Below, one piece after another: positions 8,837 through 16,239 of a stretch of DNA of 64,000 nt. Made by a program: the position numbers and the translations under genes. Source of the DNA: Novosphingobium sp. GTDB taxonomy: Bacteria > Pseudomonadota > Alphaproteobacteria > Sphingomonadales > Sphingomonadaceae. A model generated the notes under the pieces. The model worked only from the letters and a program-made list of their open reading frames with translations, did no database searches and was not told the DNA's origin. The DNA is taken from the NCBI RefSeq assembly GCF_039595395.1, contig NZ_JBCNLP010000001.1, positions 2,790,001 through 2,854,000 of the forward strand, given 5' to 3'. Within the stretch, counting starts at the first letter, position 1. Each line of letters opens with the position of its first letter.

Positions 8837-9508
8837 TTAACCGTAGCGGCTGCCCACGAAGGGGTTGGTCAGCATCTCATGGCCGAAGCTGCTCATCGGG
8901 CCATGGCCGGGGATAAAATTCACATCCTTGCCCAGCGGCCACAATTTTTCGGTGATCGAATCGAGCAACTGCTGATGGTTGCCCTTGGGAAAATCGGTCC
9001 GCCCGATCGAGCCCTGAAAGATCACATCCCCCACGATCGCCAGCCGTGACGGTTCGTGAAAGAACACCACATGGCCGGGCGTATGGCCGGGGCAGTGAAT
9101 CACATCCAGGGTCAGCTCGCCCACGGTGACGGTGTCGCCATCCTGCAGCCAGCGGGTCGGCTCGAAGCTCTTGCCTTCCAGCCCCATGCGGGTGTTGGGA
9201 TCGTCGAGACCCTCGATCCAGAAGCGGTCGCCCTCATGCGGCCCTTCCAGCGGCAGGCCCAGCTCCTCGGCCAGCACGCCGGCCAGACCGCAATGGTCCA
9301 TATGCCCATGGGTGACGAGCAGCTTTTCCAGCGTGACACCCGCCCTGACGACGCCCGCCTTCAACTTGTCGAGATCGCCGCCCGGATCGACCAGCGCGCC
9401 GCGCATCGTTTTGGTGCACCAGATCAGCGAGCAATTCTGCTGGAAGGCGGTGACAGGAATGATCGCCGCGCGAAGGGGCGGTTCGGGCTTGGTAGGATTG
9501 GTGGCCAT
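8837..9508 (-). CDS. MBL-fold metallo-hydrolase (YcbL/glyoxalase II-like)
   Basis: A cytoplasmic metallo-beta-lactamase fold hydrolase of about 223 aa. The metal-binding motif HxHxDH is present as THGHMDHCG near residue 70, followed by CPGHTPGHVVF, VGDVIFQGSIGRTD and IPGHGP, all in glyoxalase II/YcbL order. The C-terminal substrate domain of full glyoxalase II is missing, so a YcbL-like thioesterase role is more likely than true GloB. The start at 9508 (MATNPTKPEPP) is preferred over upstream starts that lie in non-conserved sequence. Confidence 0.9.
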   Translation of the reverse strand: MATNPTKPEPPLRAAIIPVTAFQQNCSLIWCTKTMRGALVDPGGDLDKLKAGVVRAGVTLEKLLVTHGHMDHCGLAGVLAEELGLPLEGPHEGDRFWIEGLDDPNTRMGLEGKSFEPTRWLQDGDTVTVGELTLDVIHCPGHTPGHVVFFHEPSRLAIVGDVIFQGSIGRTDFPKGNHQQLLDSITEKLWPLGKDVNFIPGHGPMSSFGHEMLTNPFVGSRYG

Positions 9509-9609
9509 AAGATCGGGGAATAGCCGCGAAAGTGATAGGCGCAAAGGGCATTGCACATCCCCGGACACGGCCTATAAAAACTCAACTCTTTTGGTTGGGA
9601 TTTTACCGA

Positions 9610-10116
9610 ATGCGCCTTGCTCTTGCTGCCATTGCCCTTGCCTGCACCGCCGCCCCCGCTCTGGCCGCCCCGGCGCCGCATGTCGCCATCGGCAGCTTCG
9701 ACCAGCTTAAACAGCCGCTGCCCCTGCCCTATGACGAGAACGCCGATGCCAAGGCCGATGTCGCCAAGGCCACGGCCAAGGCGAAAAAGGAGCACAAGCT
9801 GCTGCTGCTCGATTTCGGCGGCAACTGGTGCCCGGACTGCCGCGTGCTGGCCGGCACCATCGAGCTGCCCGAGGTGAAGGCCTTCGTGGAGAAGCACTAT
9901 GTCGAGGTGACCATCGATGTGGGCCGCTACACCAAGAATCTCGACATCTGGGCCAGTTATGGCCAACCGCCACGCCCCAAGGGCGTGCCCGCCGCACTGA
10001 TCATCGATCCCAAGACCCGCAAGGTGCTGAACCCCGGCCATGAAACGGCCCTGTCCGACGCGCGCCATATGAGCCCGCAGGCGCTGGCCGACTGGCTGGC
10101 AAGCTGGACGAAGTAA
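9610..10116 (+). CDS. Exported thioredoxin-like protein
   Basis: A 168-aa protein with a Sec signal peptide (MRLALAAIALACTAAPALAA, cleavage after ALA) and a thioredoxin fold. The redox motif is WCPDC (GGNWCPDCRVLAG, near residue 77); the cis-proline side is KGVPAALIID. It probably acts on periplasmic disulfides; WCPDC resembles thioredoxin 7/DUF899-like exported proteins. It ends at a strong terminator and is convergent with the S24 repressor gene. Confidence 0.88.
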   Translation: MRLALAAIALACTAAPALAAPAPHVAIGSFDQLKQPLPLPYDENADAKADVAKATAKAKKEHKLLLLDFGGNWCPDCRVLAGTIELPEVKAFVEKHYVEVTIDVGRYTKNLDIWASYGQPPRPKGVPAALIIDPKTRKVLNPGHETALSDARHMSPQALADWLASWTK

Positions 10117-10124
10117 ACGCCGGG

Positions 10125-10152
10125 GCGGGCGGGCTTAAACCCGCCCGCTTTT
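10125..10152 (+). terminator. Rho-independent terminator after the thioredoxin-like gene
   Basis: A perfect 9-bp GC stem GCGGGCGGG / CCCGCCCGC (10125-10133 and 10140-10148) with a CTTAAA loop, followed by TTTT. It starts 9 bp after the thioredoxin-like stop and covers the last codons and stop of the convergent S24 gene. Confidence 0.8.
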
Positions 10153-10785
10153 CCACACCACGCGCCCCACGATCGCCACCTCGTCGAGCGGCAGCTCATA
10201 GGGGGCATAGAGCCGGTTCTCGCTGATGATACGCAGATGCCCCGGCCGCTCGAAACTCAGCTTCTTGACCAGCAGCGTGTCGCCCAGCCGCAGCACATGC
10301 ACCCCGTCGCGCCAGCCGTTCGGGCGCTGATCGACAAGAATTTCATCGCCATCATGCAGCAGCGGCTCCATCGAATCACCCGAGACGGCGATGGTCGAGA
10401 GCCAGGCCGGATCGAGCCCCTGCCCGCGCAACCACTGGCGCCTGTAACGCATATGCCCAAAGGCCTGCTCCCGCCCGGCCAGAGCCCCCGGCCCGGCGGA
10501 AGCATCGAGCGCAAGGCGCGGCACATCGATCCAGACCGAGGCTTCACGCTTGCCGCCGGAAGCAGAGGATTTATCCTCCATGCCGCCCAGCTCCTTCTCG
10601 GAAATGCCGAAGAAGCGGGCCAGTGTCCTGCGGTCGCCTTCCTCCAGCTTGCGCGGGCTGCCCTTGCGGACAAACTGCTGGAGATAGGTCGGATTTCGGC
10701 CAATCAGCGCGGACAGGGCGGCAAGGCTGGTGCCGCGCTCTGCGGCCAGTGTGACCAGACGGCTGCGAGGATCGGCATCATGCAT
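10135..10785 (-). CDS. S24-family HTH repressor (LexA/CI-like)
   Basis: A 216-aa phage-repressor-like regulator. The N-terminal ~65 residues form an XRE-type HTH (LAALSALIGRNPTYLQQFVR). The C-terminal half is an S24 peptidase with the catalytic serine in VSGDSMEP and the lysine in TLLVKKLSF. Family members self-cleave when stimulated by RecA or act as stable repressors; the usual Ala-Gly cleavage site is not obvious here, only a possible AG near DASAGPGALAG. It is not the canonical LexA (no MLTxKQ start). It is divergent from a small HTH gene, with a palindrome and a candidate SOS box between. Confidence 0.85.
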   Translation of the reverse strand: MHDADPRSRLVTLAAERGTSLAALSALIGRNPTYLQQFVRKGSPRKLEEGDRRTLARFFGISEKELGGMEDKSSASGGKREASVWIDVPRLALDASAGPGALAGREQAFGHMRYRRQWLRGQGLDPAWLSTIAVSGDSMEPLLHDGDEILVDQRPNGWRDGVHVLRLGDTLLVKKLSFERPGHLRIISENRLYAPYELPLDEVAIVGRVVWKSGRV

Positions 10786-10800
10786 GGCGCCAATCTACCA

Positions 10801-10814
10801 TAGGAAATATCCTA
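10801..10814. promoter_or_regulatory. Inverted repeat, candidate operator of the S24 repressor
   Basis: TAGGA-AATA-TCCTA is a perfect dyad lying 16-29 bp before the S24 start codon, and a third TAGGA half-site sits at 10821-10825. Position suggests autoregulation; this is inference from spacing alone. Confidence 0.4.
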
Positions 10815-10834
10815 GACAAGTAGGACTTCGAATG

Positions 10835-10849
10835 GAACATTTAGCGAAC
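10835..10849 (+). promoter_or_regulatory. Candidate alphaproteobacterial LexA (SOS) box
   Basis: GAAC-ATTTAGC-GAAC matches exactly the GAAC-N7-GAAC direct-repeat operator of alphaproteobacterial LexA. It lies 50 bp before the small HTH gene and 50 bp before the divergent S24 gene, so it could control either. Confidence 0.5.
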
Positions 10850-10898
10850 ATTATTGATTCGGGCTCCACCACAGGCGCCCATACGAAAGGGGGCTTTG

Positions 10899-11096
10899 AT
10901 GTTGCTCAGACGGATCGAAACGTTCCTGCGCCACAGCGGCATGCCGTGGACCAAATTCGGCAGGCTGGTGGCGCATGACCCGCGCCTGGTCGCCGACATG
11001 CGCAATGGCCGGGTGCCGCGCGAGCCCATGGCCCGCCGCATCGAGGCCTTTCTCGACAGCCAGGCCGTGAAGAAGGAGGCCGATCATGCGCTTTGA
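10899..11096 (+). CDS. Small HTH DNA-binding protein
   Basis: A 65-aa basic protein starting MLLRRIETFLRHSGMPWTKF with helix-turn-helix-like spacing (WTKFGRLVAHDPRLVADMRN), resembling small XRE/phage-type DNA-binding proteins. The ATG at 10899 follows an AAGGGGG ribosome site; the upstream in-frame start at 10854 is less likely. Its 3' end overlaps the next ORF by 11 bp, so the two are probably one operon. Its placement opposite an S24 repressor and beneath a GAAC-N7-GAAC box suggests damage-related control. The target is unknown. Confidence 0.7.
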   Translation: MLLRRIETFLRHSGMPWTKFGRLVAHDPRLVADMRNGRVPREPMARRIEAFLDSQAVKKEADHAL

Positions 11097-11508
11097 TTTC
11101 CGCCATGGGCGCGATCTGATCCGCCTGTTTTCCGGCCCGGCGCGCAAACCGGTGCTGGCGGGCGATTCGGGCGGCGGCGCCTCGGGCAAAAGGCGCCGCG
11201 ATCCGGCGCTGCGGCTGCTCGATGCGGTGACGCGTCTGGCGGGCCCCGAGGCCGAACTGCTGTCCCATGCCGAGCGCCCCTGGGCCAGCGCGACCTTTTC
11301 GGGCACGCGCCACACCATCACGCTGACCTTTGCCGGTCAGGAAGGGGTTGCGGCGGGTGAAGGCTTTATCGCCCTGCTGCCCGATCACGACTTCACCCTG
11401 CCCGGCCAGCTGGTGGCCGACGCCGGGATCAGCGAGGTGACGCATGTCACCCAGCCTCAGCCGCTGATGGTGGTGGAGGCGGACCTGCTGCTGCTCAGCG
11501 AGGTCTGA
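11086..11508 (+). CDS. Conserved-looking protein of unknown function
   Basis: A 140-aa soluble protein, MRFDFRHGRDLIRLFSG at the start, with no signal peptide or membrane segment. A beta-rich middle (ATFSGTRHTITLTFAGQEGV, then GEGFIALLPDHDFTLPGQLVAD) suggests a compact beta domain. It overlaps the HTH gene by 11 bp and has normal GC and third-position bias. No family is recognised. The context (HTH partner, S24 repressor, SOS-like box) hints at a stress-inducible pair. Confidence 0.65.
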   Translation: MRFDFRHGRDLIRLFSGPARKPVLAGDSGGGASGKRRRDPALRLLDAVTRLAGPEAELLSHAERPWASATFSGTRHTITLTFAGQEGVAAGEGFIALLPDHDFTLPGQLVADAGISEVTHVTQPQPLMVVEADLLLLSEV

Positions 11509-11519
11509 GGCTTGCCCCC

Positions 11520-11996
11520 CTAGCGCCGCGCCTTCCTGCTCATGGCGCGGCCAAGGGCCGAACGCAGGCTGCTGCCCGCAGCGGCATCGCCGATATCCTC
11601 GACCGCCCAGCGGCTGCCCTCCTTCACCAGAGAGAGCCGCACATTGCTGTGATCGCCCTTGGTCTGCCAGACGCGCAGCAGCATCACCGCCCGCCCCGGC
11701 CCGGTGAACAGGCGGCTGATCGTGTCGACATGGAATGCATCGGCATCCCAGTCCTGACAATCGCAGAGCATATCCGTTTCGGAGACATCATCGCTGCCGC
11801 GCCCGCGCACCTGCTCCCAGTCGCGGATAAGCTGCTGGGTCTGGGATGTGTAGATCGGCGCGCTCCAGTAAGGGCGCTGCGTGCCGTTGCGATAGGGCGC
11901 ATAGATCTGGCTCACCACGGCATCGAGCGCGCCTCCCTCGGCGAAACCGGGCGACCCGGCGGCAAGCAGCAGACTGGCGAAGACGGCGGTGGACAT
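11520..11996 (-). CDS. Exported DUF3828-like protein
   Basis: A 158-aa protein with a signal peptide (MSTAVFASLLLAAGSPGFAE) and a body recalling DUF3828/YbjP-type periplasmic proteins: VVSQIYAPYRN, LIRDWEQV, DMLCDCQDWDA, RLSLVKEGSRWAVEDIGD. Two cysteines in CDC could form a disulfide or bind metal. The start at 11996 gives a clean signal peptide; the longer ORF to 12161 runs through a short repeat and a hairpin and is rejected. Function unknown. Its ribosome site is inside a perfect 12-bp hairpin. Confidence 0.7.
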   Translation of the reverse strand: MSTAVFASLLLAAGSPGFAEGGALDAVVSQIYAPYRNGTQRPYWSAPIYTSQTQQLIRDWEQVRGRGSDDVSETDMLCDCQDWDADAFHVDTISRLFTGPGRAVMLLRVWQTKGDHSNVRLSLVKEGSRWAVEDIGDAAAGSSLRSALGRAMSRKARR

Positions 11997-11998
11997 AG

Positions 11999-12028
11999 GA
12001 ACACTCCCGGCAGGAACCGGGAGTGTTC
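11999..12028 (-). promoter_or_regulatory. Hairpin covering the ribosome site of the DUF3828-like gene
   Basis: GAACACTCCCGG and CCGGGAGTGTTC form a perfect 12-bp stem with a 6-base loop (11999-12010 with 12017-12028). On the minus strand the 3' arm holds GGAG and ends 2 bases before the ATG at 11996. No T-run follows on that side, so a terminator is less likely than control of translation. Confidence 0.5.
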
Positions 12029-12033
12029 TTAAA

Positions 12034-12079
12034 GCATCGTGCGAAAAAGTGGGAACCGGTTTTTCGCGAAAAACGATGC
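12034..12079. repeat. Short palindromic repeat with AGTGGGAACCGGTTTTTCGC core, copy 1
   Basis: A 46-bp interspersed element. GCATCGT at the left pairs with ACGATGC at the right, and the middle contains GCGAAAAA and TTTTTCGC around GTGGGAACCGG. Two tandem copies of the same core in the opposite orientation lie near 59.75-59.86 kb. Similar GTGGGAACCGG repeats are common between genes in alphaproteobacteria. It sits just downstream of cysS. Confidence 0.75.
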
Positions 12080-12093
12080 GACAACAGCGTGCT

Positions 12094-13572
12094 TTACGCC
12101 TCCAGCTTCCAGTCCCAGCCGAGCGGGTCGCCATCCATGGCCTCCACACCACGCGCGGCAAGGGTCTCGCGCAGGGCGTCGGACTGGGCGAAATCCTTGT
12201 CGGCGCGGGCCTGACGGCGGGCGGCCAGCACGTCGTCGATCTCGGCTTCGGTGATGGTCGCGGCCTTGGGTTTCAGGCGCAATTCGGCGCGGGTCAGAGC
12301 CATCAGATTCAGGCCCAGCACCGCGTCCATCTGCGCGATCACCGCCAGCTTCTGGCCCAGATCGACCTTTTTCAGCGCCACGACCTGCTCAAGCTGAGTC
12401 AGCGCGATCGGCGTGTTCAGATCATCGCTGACCGCCGCCGCGAAAGCTTCGCGCAAGGGGGCGAACTTCGGCCCCGGCTCGGCGCCCTCGATCACGGAGC
12501 CGCCCTCATCGTTCAGGCGGGCGCGCAATTGCTCAACAGCCATCACCAGACGCTTCAGGCGCGTGAGAGCGGCACCAAGGCCTTCCCAGCTGAACTCCAG
12601 CTCGCTGCGATACTGCGCCTGCAGGCACATCAGGCGATAGGCCAGCGGGTGATAGCCCTTGTCGATCAGCAGTTGCAGGCGGAGGAACTCGCCCGAGGAC
12701 TTGCTCATCTTGCCGCTGCGCTCGACGAGGAAATTGTTGTGCATCCACAGCTTGGCGCCTGAATTGCCGGGTACGTCGAGCCCGCCGCTGCAGCAGAAAG
12801 CCTGATTCTGCGCGATCTCGTTGGGGTGGTGGATTTCGCGGTGGTCGATGCCGCCGGTATGGATGTCGAAGGGGAAGCCCAGCAACTGCCCGCTCATCAC
12901 CGAGCATTCCAGATGCCAGCCCGGCGCGCCGCGACCCCAGGGCGAATCCCACTCCATCTGGCGCGTCTCGCCGGCGGGGGTCTTGCGCCAGATGGCGAAA
13001 TCGGCGGCGTTGCGCTTGCCCTCGACGGCCTCGATGCGGCCCTCGCCCTCTTCGGTATGGGCGCGAGCGAGGCGGCCATAGTCCGCCACGCTGGCGACAT
13101 CGAAATAGAGGCCGCTTTCCAGTTCATAGCAGTGCTTGTGGGCGATCTTTTCCGCGAACTCGATCATCGCGGGCACATATTTCGTCGCCACCGACCATTC
13201 CATCGGCTGGCGGATGTTGAGCGCCTTGATGTCGGCCCAATAGGCCTGCGTGTAATGCTCGGCGATGGCCCAGATGCTTTTGGCCTCTTTCGCGGCCATC
13301 TTTTCCATCTTGTCCTCGCCCGCATCGGCATCGTCGGTAAGGTGCCCCACATCGGTGATGTTGATCACATGCGAGAGCTTGTACCCCTTGAAGCTGAGCA
13401 CTCTTCCAAGCACATCGGCAAACACATAGGCGCGCATATTGCCGATATGCGGATAGTTGTAGACCGTCGGCCCGCAGGTATAGACGCGCGCCTCGCCGGG
13501 GTGGACGGGCTCGAAGGTTTCGAGCTGGCGGGTCAGGCTGTTGAACAGCTTCAGGGGCGTGGCGTCAGTCAT
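12094..13572 (-). CDS. cysS: Cysteinyl-tRNA synthetase
   Basis: Class I aminoacyl-tRNA synthetase charging tRNA-Cys (492 aa, standard size). The HIGH motif is PHIGNMRAY, preceded by the zinc ligand in YTCGPTVYN; the other zinc ligands lie in ECSVMS and GGIDHREIHHPNE; the KMSKS motif is GKMSKSSGEF. The start at 13572 (MTDATPLKLFNSL) is chosen; upstream residues are not family-like. It follows cobT on the same strand after 33 bp. Confidence 0.97.
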   Translation of the reverse strand: MTDATPLKLFNSLTRQLETFEPVHPGEARVYTCGPTVYNYPHIGNMRAYVFADVLGRVLSFKGYKLSHVINITDVGHLTDDADAGEDKMEKMAAKEAKSIWAIAEHYTQAYWADIKALNIRQPMEWSVATKYVPAMIEFAEKIAHKHCYELESGLYFDVASVADYGRLARAHTEEGEGRIEAVEGKRNAADFAIWRKTPAGETRQMEWDSPWGRGAPGWHLECSVMSGQLLGFPFDIHTGGIDHREIHHPNEIAQNQAFCCSGGLDVPGNSGAKLWMHNNFLVERSGKMSKSSGEFLRLQLLIDKGYHPLAYRLMCLQAQYRSELEFSWEGLGAALTRLKRLVMAVEQLRARLNDEGGSVIEGAEPGPKFAPLREAFAAAVSDDLNTPIALTQLEQVVALKKVDLGQKLAVIAQMDAVLGLNLMALTRAELRLKPKAATITEAEIDDVLAARRQARADKDFAQSDALRETLAARGVEAMDGDPLGWDWKLEA

Positions 13573-13605
13573 AGCCCTGCCGGTTGGCAAGGCGCGGCGA
13601 AAACG

Positions 13606-15429
13606 TCAACCGTCTTCGAAGAGCCCCGCCAACTGCTCGATCATCGTGCCGCCCAACTGCTCGACATCCATGATGGTGACAGCGCGGCGGTAATAGCGCG
13701 TCACATCATGGCCGATGCCGATCGCCACCAGTTGCACCGGCGACTGCTTCTCGATCCACTCGATCACCTTGCGCAGATGGGTTTCCAGATAGCCCGCCGC
13801 ATTGACGCTGAGCGTGCTGTCATCCACCGGCGCGCCGTCGCTGATCACCATCAGGATGCGGCGGTCCTCCTGCCGGGCCAGCATGCGGTTATGCGCCCAG
13901 ATCAGCGCCTCACCGTCGATGTTTTCCTTGAGCAGGCCTTCGCGCATCATCAGGCCGAGATTCTTGCGCGCCCGGCGCCAGGGCTCATCAGCCTTTTTGT
14001 AAACAATGTGCCGCAAGTCATTGAGACGACCGGGATGAGCGGGCTTGCCACCGGCCAGCCACTGCTCCCGGCTCTTGCCGCCCTTCCAGGCGCTGGTGGT
14101 GAAGCCCAGCACCTCGGTCTTGACGCCGCAACGCTCCAAAGTACGCGCCAGCACATCCGCCGAAATCGCCGCGATGGAAATCGGCCGCCCGCGCATCGAT
14201 CCGGAATTGTCGATCAGCAGCGTGACAACCGTATCCTTGAACTCGACGTCCCGCTCGATCTTGTAGCTGAGCGACTGCCCCGGCGCGACCACCACACGGG
14301 CCAGACGCGCGGCATCCAGCATGCCCTCATCCTGATCGAAGTCCCAACTGCGGTTCTGCTGCGCCATCAGGCGGCGCTGCAAGCGGTTGGCCAGCTTGGT
14401 CACCACGCCCTGCAACCCCTTCAACTGCGCGTCGAGATAGGCGCGCAGGCGGGTCAGCTCCTCATCGTCGCACAGATCCTGCGCGGCCACGACCTCGTCG
14501 AACTGGGTGATGAAGCTCTTGTAGTCGAAGTTTTCGGGCGTTTCCGTCCACGGACGGTTAGGCCGCGTGGGCAGCATGCCATCCTCGGCATCCTCGCTGC
14601 CATCGGAATCGTCGGCATCGTCGGACATTTCGCCATCGGCGTCGTCCTGCCCCTCATCGTCGCCGCGCGTGGGTTCGGAGGCAGCCTCCATCGGCTGAGG
14701 CATCTCCTGCGAATCCTCGCCGGGCTGATCGTCCTCATCGGGCTCGTCGCCGGACTCGGGGTTTTCCTCGTCCTCGCCATTGGGTTCCAGCTCGGCGCGG
14801 GTCAGCTCCAGATGGCCCAGCATGTCGAGCGCCAGATGCTGGAAGGCCTTCTGGTCCTCCAGCTTCTCGGCCAGCGCCTCGAAATCCTTGCCCGCCTTCT
14901 TCTCGATCCAGTTGCGCACCATGGAAACGCCGCGCTCGGCAGCTTCGGGCACAGGTTCGCCGGTCAGATGCTCACGCAGGATCAGCGACAGAGCGGTCGG
15001 CAACGGCACCTGATCGGGCCGCTCGACGCGGGTGATCGGATCGCCCGCGATACGCTGCTGCAGGGCCACGCCCAGATTGTGCCGCACGCCATCATATTCA
15101 TTGGCGCCCAGCGCTTCGTAACGCACCTGCTCGATGGCGTCGAAACAGGCGCGCGCGGTCGCCTCGGCCGGCTGGGCGCGGTTATGCAGCGCGGCATTGT
15201 GATGTTTGATGCGCAGCGCATAGCCATCGGCCACGCCGCGCGCCTGCATCGCGGCCTCCAGCGGGAGGCCGCGACCAGGCATGGGCACGCGCATCGTCGT
15301 GCCCGAGATGGCGGGCACATCGGCGGACCAGTTCACCTCGACCTCGGCCACGTCCGACATCGCGCGCGCGGTGCCGGTGAGTGCCTGCTTGAACCGATCG
15401 AGGGGTGTTTCCTCCGCCAATGTGCTCAC
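13606..15429 (-). CDS. cobT: Aerobic cobaltochelatase CobT subunit
   Basis: A 607-aa protein of the CobT family, part of the CobNST ATP-dependent cobaltochelatase that inserts cobalt into hydrogenobyrinate a,c-diamide. The N-terminal half is helical; residues ~205-280 are a very acidic Asp/Glu linker (NGEDEENPESGDEPDEDD); the C-terminal third is a von Willebrand A domain with the MIDAS motif LLIDNSGSMRG. This three-part layout is typical for CobT. cobS and cobN are not in the window, so the full chelatase cannot be confirmed. It follows the transaldolase gene after about 15 bp. Confidence 0.93.
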   Translation of the reverse strand: MSTLAEETPLDRFKQALTGTARAMSDVAEVEVNWSADVPAISGTTMRVPMPGRGLPLEAAMQARGVADGYALRIKHHNAALHNRAQPAEATARACFDAIEQVRYEALGANEYDGVRHNLGVALQQRIAGDPITRVERPDQVPLPTALSLILREHLTGEPVPEAAERGVSMVRNWIEKKAGKDFEALAEKLEDQKAFQHLALDMLGHLELTRAELEPNGEDEENPESGDEPDEDDQPGEDSQEMPQPMEAASEPTRGDDEGQDDADGEMSDDADDSDGSEDAEDGMLPTRPNRPWTETPENFDYKSFITQFDEVVAAQDLCDDEELTRLRAYLDAQLKGLQGVVTKLANRLQRRLMAQQNRSWDFDQDEGMLDAARLARVVVAPGQSLSYKIERDVEFKDTVVTLLIDNSGSMRGRPISIAAISADVLARTLERCGVKTEVLGFTTSAWKGGKSREQWLAGGKPAHPGRLNDLRHIVYKKADEPWRRARKNLGLMMREGLLKENIDGEALIWAHNRMLARQEDRRILMVISDGAPVDDSTLSVNAAGYLETHLRKVIEWIEKQSPVQLVAIGIGHDVTRYYRRAVTIMDVEQLGGTMIEQLAGLFEDG

Positions 15430-15444
15430 CTTACTTCAAGAAAA

Positions 15445-16095
15445 TCAGATCTTCTGGCCGGTCTTGGCCCAGTCGGCCAAAAAGCCTTCCAGACCCTTGT
15501 CTGTCAACACATGCTTGACCAGACCCTTGATGACGGCGGGCGGCGCGGTCATCACATCGGCGCCGATGCGGGCGCATTCCAGAACATGGACGCCATGGCG
15601 GATCGAGGCGGCCAGGATCTCGGTCTGATAGTCATAGTTGTCATAGATCAGGCGCATGTCGCGGATCAGATCGAGACCGTCGAAGCCATTGTCGTCATGG
15701 CGACCGATGAAGGGCGAGACGAAGGTCGCGCCGGCCTTGGCGGCCAGCAGAGCCTGATTGGCCGAGAAGCACAACGTCACATTGACCATCGTGCCGTCGC
15801 CGGTCAGCTTCTTGCAGGTCTTGAGGCCGTCGAAGGTCAGCGGCACCTTGATGCAGACGTTGTCGGCGATCTTGCGCAGCACTTCGGCCTCACGCATCAT
15901 GCTCTCGTGGTCGAGGCTGACCACCTCGGCGGAAACAGGGCCATCGACCAGGCCGCAGATTTCCTTGGTGACTTCGATGAAGTCACGGCCCGACTTGGCG
16001 ATCAACGAGGGGTTGGTGGTCACGCCATCGAGCAGGCCGGTGGCGGCCAGTTCGGCGATGTCCTTGGTTTCGGCGGTGTCGACGAAGAATTTCAT
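15445..16095 (-). CDS. tal: Transaldolase (fructose-6-phosphate aldolase-like)
   Basis: A 216-aa short transaldolase/FSA-type TIM barrel, start MKFFVDTAETKDIAELA. The Schiff-base lysine is in NVCIKVPLT near residue 86. It has DGVTTNPSLIAKSG and ATFVSPFIGRHDDNG. It transfers dihydroxyacetone units in the non-oxidative pentose phosphate pathway. The much longer in-frame ORF upstream is antisense filler; the ATG at 16095 matches the family exactly. It is divergent from priA. Confidence 0.95.
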   Translation of the reverse strand: MKFFVDTAETKDIAELAATGLLDGVTTNPSLIAKSGRDFIEVTKEICGLVDGPVSAEVVSLDHESMMREAEVLRKIADNVCIKVPLTFDGLKTCKKLTGDGTMVNVTLCFSANQALLAAKAGATFVSPFIGRHDDNGFDGLDLIRDMRLIYDNYDYQTEILAASIRHGVHVLECARIGADVMTAPPAVIKGLVKHVLTDKGLEGFLADWAKTGQKI

Positions 16096-16239
16096 GGCTG
16101 GCACTCCTGCGCTGGCGTGTTCGGGCGATTCCGCCCCGTGATCATGGTGGCCTATAGGCAGGCTTGGCGCGGAACCCAACCCTTCCTTTTTATACCTCTG
16201 CCCCTTCCCCCGCCAGCGCCAAGACCATAGATGGGCCCC

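Noticed and set aside
10135..10785. S24 protein as the genome's LexA
   Set aside because: Lacks the LexA N-terminal winged helix and the typical start; it has an XRE-like HTH instead.
11997..12161. 55-residue N-terminal extension of the DUF3828-like protein
   Set aside because: It would translate a short repeat and a perfect hairpin; the ATG at 11996 gives a proper signal peptide.
12826..16230. 1134-codon ORF opposite cysS, cobT and transaldolase
   Set aside because: It spans three well-supported genes on the other strand and shows only His/Arg/Gly-rich filler.
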